Positions 5,560 to 6,696 of a DNA stretch of 6,696 nt are shown piece by piece. Source of the stretch: Burkholderiales bacterium (GTDB lineage: Bacteria; Pseudomonadota; Gammaproteobacteria; Burkholderiales; Burkholderiaceae); assembly GCA_903643055.1 (NCBI GenBank), contig CAHJWV010000634.1, positions 1 through 6,696 on the forward strand. The letters are read 5' to 3'. Under the pieces are notes generated by a model. The model saw only the letters and a program-made list of their open reading frames with translations. It ran no database searches and was not told where the DNA came from. A program made the position numbers and the translations under genes. The number at the start of each line of letters is the position of its first letter. Position 1 is the stretch's first letter.

Positions 5560-6696
5560 ATGCGCTGGATGCCCCTGGCCATCGGCCTTCTGACGGCGAT
5601 CGCGCTCTTCGTCGTTCAGCAGTTCTACTTCGAAGTTCAGGATGCCCGCGCCGATGCGCGCGGCGACGCAGAGTCGATCCTCGCCTTCGCCCACCTGGCC
5701 CGCGAGCAGCAACCGGCGCAGCTGAAGGCCCGGCTGGCGCAGGTCGTGCGGGGCTTCGAGCATGTCGCACAAGCCCGCCATTGCGATGCACATGGCTGCC
5801 TGGCTTTGGCTGGCGGCAGCGACACCACGGCTGCGAATGCGTGGTCGGACGACTGGAACTGGAAGTCGTTTGCCGTGAAGGCCACCTCATCGGATGACCC
5901 GGCCGAATCGGTACAGATCCGCTATTCGCTGCTGCAGGCGCATGCCAACACGCTGCGCGACCTCGGCTTCTTCGCGTTGATTCTGGCCGTCGCCTCCGCG
6001 GCCGGCTGGTTCGGAACGCGCCGCCTGCGCACGCGCATGAGCGACGCGGAAGCCCAGGTCCGGCATGCCGCCACCTATGACGCGCTGACGGGCCTGCCCA
6101 ACCGCAGCTCGTTCGAAGCTTCGGCTTCGCGGCTGATCCGCCGGGCCGAGGTCGAGAAGGAACGTGCGGTGCTGCTGTTCCTCGACCTGGATGGCTTCAA
6201 GGAGATCAACGACCGTTTTGGCCATCATGTCGGCGATCGCATGCTGAGCATCACCGCCGACCGGATTCGCAGCGCCATCGATGAACACGACCTGATCGGG
6301 CGCCTGGGGGGCGATGAATTCGGCATCGTCACCGGCTGGGGCACCGGCGTGCGCTACGTCAATGCCAAGGCCAAAGACCTGATGCGCCTGTTGGCCGAGC
6401 CGGTGACGATCGACGGCCACACGCTGGCGCTCAGCGTGAGCGTCGGTGCCAGCACGATCGGCAATGACGTGCAAACCTTCGATGAAGCCCGTCGCCGGGC
6501 CGATGTGGCGCTGTATGAAGTCAAGCGCACGGCGCGTGGCGGCCTGCTGCATTTCGCAACCGAGATGGACCTCGGCGCGCGCTCGCGTTATGAGCTGGTG
6601 TCGGAGCTGCGCACCGCGATCGACCAAGACCAGCTGTTCCTCGAATACCAGCCGCAGGTCGATGGCCACGGTGAACTGCGTGGCGTCGAGGCGCTC
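5560..6696 (+). CDS. Membrane GGDEF-EAL cyclic-di-GMP protein, 3' end cut by window
   Basis: The first 379 residues are visible and the frame runs off the window. They contain a transmembrane segment at about 4-22 (PLAIGLLTAIALFVV), a periplasmic sensor-like region at about 24-133 with a Cys75/Cys80 pair, a second transmembrane segment at about 135-151 (LGFFALILAVASAAGW), and a GGDEF domain starting at DALTGLPNR (174-182). The GGDEF domain has LDLDGFKEIND (208-218) and the active site RLGGDEF (248-254). The EAL domain starts with YQPQV (363-367) and VEAL, which are the last residues visible. GGDEF domains make c-di-GMP and EAL domains degrade it; the signature here suggests the cyclase is competent, while the phosphodiesterase cannot be judged. 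The inhibitory site RxxD is replaced by DEHD (241-244). The start is uncertain: ATG 5560 has no clear ribosome binding site, GTG 5458 would add 34 residues, and AGGAG (5500-5504) points to an in-frame ATT at 5512. The frame is open from 5296. Confidence 0.9.
   Translation, partial: MRWMPLAIGLLTAIALFVVQQFYFEVQDARADARGDAESILAFAHLAREQQPAQLKARLAQVVRGFEHVAQARHCDAHGCLALAGGSDTTAANAWSDDWNWKSFAVKATSSDDPAESVQIRYSLLQAHANTLRDLGFFALILAVASAAGWFGTRRLRTRMSDAEAQVRHAATYDALTGLPNRSSFEASASRLIRRAEVEKERAVLLFLDLDGFKEINDRFGHHVGDRMLSITADRIRSAIDEHDLIGRLGGDEFGIVTGWGTGVRYVNAKAKDLMRLLAEPVTIDGHTLALSVSVGASTIGNDVQTFDEARRRADVALYEVKRTARGGLLHFATEMDLGARSRYELVSELRTAIDQDQLFLEYQPQVDGHGELRGVEAL

Noticed and set aside
5346..5582. 78-codon minus-strand frame as a second precursor peptide
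   Set aside because: It has no double-glycine site, no leader helix and no Ser/Thr-acid core, and overlaps the start of the GGDEF-EAL gene.
5887..6669. 260-codon open frame on the minus strand
   Set aside because: It is antisense to the GGDEF-EAL gene, whose motifs (RLGGDEF, YQPQV, EAL) are unmistakable on the plus strand.

Overview
The window is GC-rich with codons ending mainly in G or C. Its proteins look like those of a betaproteobacterium, probably of the order Burkholderiales; this is inferred from protein character, as there is no rRNA or other taxonomic marker here. It holds five genes I can support: two rightward genes on the left, a two-gene leftward unit in the middle, and a rightward gene that runs off the right edge.

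Left part (1-3746, + strand). A flavin reductase-like FMN-binding protein (216-821) is followed, after a 207 bp gap, by a large homodimeric-type 2-oxoacid (pyruvate) dehydrogenase E1 gene (1029-3746, aceE-like). Its thiamine diphosphate and catalytic residues are intact, but no E2 or E3 gene lies beside it. The gap before it holds a strong Shine-Dalgarno sequence, a 10 bp palindrome and short direct repeats that could be operator sites.

Middle part (3828-5184, - strand). This is the most interesting region: a compact RiPP (ribosomally made, post-translationally modified peptide) locus of the graspetide type, also called omega-ester/omega-amide peptides, the class that includes microviridin. 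It has a 61-residue precursor peptide (4999-5184) and a 370-residue MvdC/MvdD-type ATP-grasp macrocyclase (3828-4940). The precursor leader carries a microviridin-like RILARHL helix followed by a double-glycine site (ELAEVSGG). The 25-residue core after the GG is Ser-rich, then Asp/Glu-rich, and does not match the microviridin core. A bulged GC-rich hairpin lies between the two genes and may set the ratio of precursor to enzyme. No transporter, protease or acetyltransferase is present, so export and leader removal would have to be encoded elsewhere.

Right part (5185-6696). A 375 bp region lies between the precursor and the next gene, which is transcribed in the opposite direction. It holds a TTGACGAC direct repeat and an ambiguous start region. 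The next gene encodes a membrane GGDEF-EAL protein, cut by the window end exactly at the EAL motif. It has two transmembrane segments, a periplasmic domain, an intact RLGGDEF active site and no RxxD inhibitory site. It is a cyclic-di-GMP enzyme, with no direct functional link to the graspetide unit apart from the shared intergenic region.
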